A stretch of DNA of 5,872 nucleotides from the NCBI GenBank assembly GCA_002780705.1, contig PEUP01000074.1:1-5872 (forward strand). The letters run 5' to 3'. The stretch comes from Elusimicrobia bacterium CG03_land_8_20_14_0_80_50_18 (GTDB lineage Bacteria; CG03). Within the stretch, counting starts at the first letter, position 1; every line of letters starts with the position of its first letter. Position numbers and translations under genes: made by a program. Positions 5,031 through 5,872 of this stretch are shown in pieces. The notes under the pieces are model-generated. The model made no database searches and was not told where the DNA came from. It worked only from the letters and a program-made list of their open reading frames with translations.

Positions 5031-5872
5031 ATGAAAATAAAATTTAATTTGAACGGTAAAACTGTGGAAGTAGATGCGCCTGTAGAAAAAAAAGCGCTTT
5101 ATATTCTCAAAGACCTGCATATCAATTCCGTGAGAAAAGGCTGTGATGAAGAGGGCAAATGCGGCAACTGTTCCATACTTCTGGACGGAAAACTCGTTAA
5201 TTCCTGCCTGCTGATCGCTCCGCAGATAAACGGAAAAAATATCACAACGGTAGAGGGGCTGTCCCGCGGCGGGAAACTCCACAGAATTCAGCAGGCCTAC
5301 ATAGACGCCGGCCTTGTGCAGTGCGGCTACTGTACGCCAGCGCAGATACTTGCCATTTATGCCCTGCTGGAGGCGGTGAAAAAACCTTCCCGAAAACAGA
5401 TAGACGACGCGATGAGCGGCGTCCTGTGCCGCTGTACCGGCTATAAACAGATATATAACGCTGTTGACATGCTCACCAAAGGCAAAAAACCCGGAGATTT
5501 TACGGACGAATACAAAAAGGACTACAGGGTCGTCGGAAAACTCACGCCGAAAATAGACGCCGTTCAGCTTGTCAGGGCCGAGAATTCATATGTTGAAGAT
5601 TATGTCCCCAAGAACGCTCTTCATATCTATGTCCTGGGAAGCCCCTATCCTCACGCGGAAATAATTTCCATTGATACTTCAGAAGCTGAAAAAATGGAAG
5701 GCGTGGAATACATACTCACGCACAAGAACTCGCCCAAGACATGGTACACTCAGGCCGGGCAGAGTTATCCCGAACCTTCTCCTTATGACCAGCAGGTTAT
5801 AAATTCCAAAATGCGCTTCATCGGCGACAGAGTCGCCGCCGTGGCCGCCGAGTCGCTGGCGCTCGCGAAAGA
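5031..5872 (+). CDS. Fused [2Fe-2S]/molybdopterin-binding subunit of a xanthine dehydrogenase-family hydroxylase, 3' truncated
   Basis: The window contains 280 codons of a longer gene. Residues 1-75 form a plant-type ferredoxin domain with Cys38, Cys44, Cys47 and Cys59 (KGCDEEGKCGNCSILLDG). Residues 85-150 are the helical second [2Fe-2S] domain with Cys98, Cys101, Cys133 and Cys135 (QCGYCTPAQ and LCRCTGYKQI), so all eight cluster ligands are present. From about 168 the molybdenum domain begins: AENSYVEDYVPKNALHIYVLGS, SPYPHAEIISIDTSEAE and GVEYILTHKNSP, then MRFIGDRVAAVAAES, the hammerhead region. The Mo active site lies beyond the window. Fusion of Fe-S and Mo parts with a separate FAD protein is known in selenium-dependent xanthine dehydrogenase-type enzymes and in E. 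coli XdhD-like proteins; aldehyde oxidoreductase has the same fusion without FAD. The substrate, and whether selenium is used, cannot be told here. Maturation would need molybdenum cofactor genes, none of which are in view. Confidence 0.92.
   Translation, partial: MKIKFNLNGKTVEVDAPVEKKALYILKDLHINSVRKGCDEEGKCGNCSILLDGKLVNSCLLIAPQINGKNITTVEGLSRGGKLHRIQQAYIDAGLVQCGYCTPAQILAIYALLEAVKKPSRKQIDDAMSGVLCRCTGYKQIYNAVDMLTKGKKPGDFTDEYKKDYRVVGKLTPKIDAVQLVRAENSYVEDYVPKNALHIYVLGSPYPHAEIISIDTSEAEKMEGVEYILTHKNSPKTWYTQAGQSYPEPSPYDQQVINSKMRFIGDRVAAVAAESLALAK

Overview
This window looks like chromosomal DNA from an uncultured, probably Gram-negative bacterium. It mixes housekeeping genes (two ribosomal proteins and GlmS) with a molybdenum hydroxylase operon and a secreted repeat protein. 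ATA is a common Ile codon and base composition is near even. The mix would suit a lineage such as Elusimicrobiota or Omnitrophota, but nothing here proves a phylum, so treat that as a guess.

Left part (1-578, minus strand): a secreted protein gene with a signal peptide and two RCC1-type repeats. It breaks at the end of the second repeat (about 279-285) and continues in another frame as a carboxypeptidase-regulatory/Cna-B-like domain that runs off the left edge. It is either frameshifted in the cell or damaged by an assembly or sequencing error in repetitive DNA.

Intergenic hub (579-919): divergent promoters face outwards. The leftward one (TTGACA-17-TAGAAT) serves the RCC1 gene and the rightward one (TTGACA-17-TATAAT, a perfect consensus) serves rplM. 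Between them lie an imperfect 27/28-bp direct repeat resembling an IS terminus and an 8-bp-stem hairpin.

Middle (920-4146, plus strand): rplM-rpsI-(isochorismatase-family hydrolase)-glmS are packed with an overlap of 8 bp and gaps of 6 and 7 bp, as in one transcription unit. rplM appears leaderless: the -10 box ends 8 nt before the ATG and contains an in-frame stop codon. A second promoter-like pair (TTGGAA-17-TATAAT) ends 6 nt before the glmS ATG, so glmS may also have a leaderless transcript besides read-through. The set joins ribosome synthesis with the first committed step of amino-sugar and cell-wall precursor synthesis.

Right part (4147-5872, plus strand): a separately promoted operon for a xanthine dehydrogenase/CO dehydrogenase-family molybdenum hydroxylase. 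A compact FAD subunit is followed by a fused protein with two [2Fe-2S] clusters and the start of the Mo-cofactor domain, truncated by the window end. Electrons would pass from Mo through the two Fe-S clusters to FAD. Both genes have clear Shine-Dalgarno sequences, unlike rplM and glmS.

No tRNA, rRNA, CRISPR array, complete mobile element or convincing intrinsic terminator was seen. The most useful new observation is the repeated placement of strong promoters directly against start codons.
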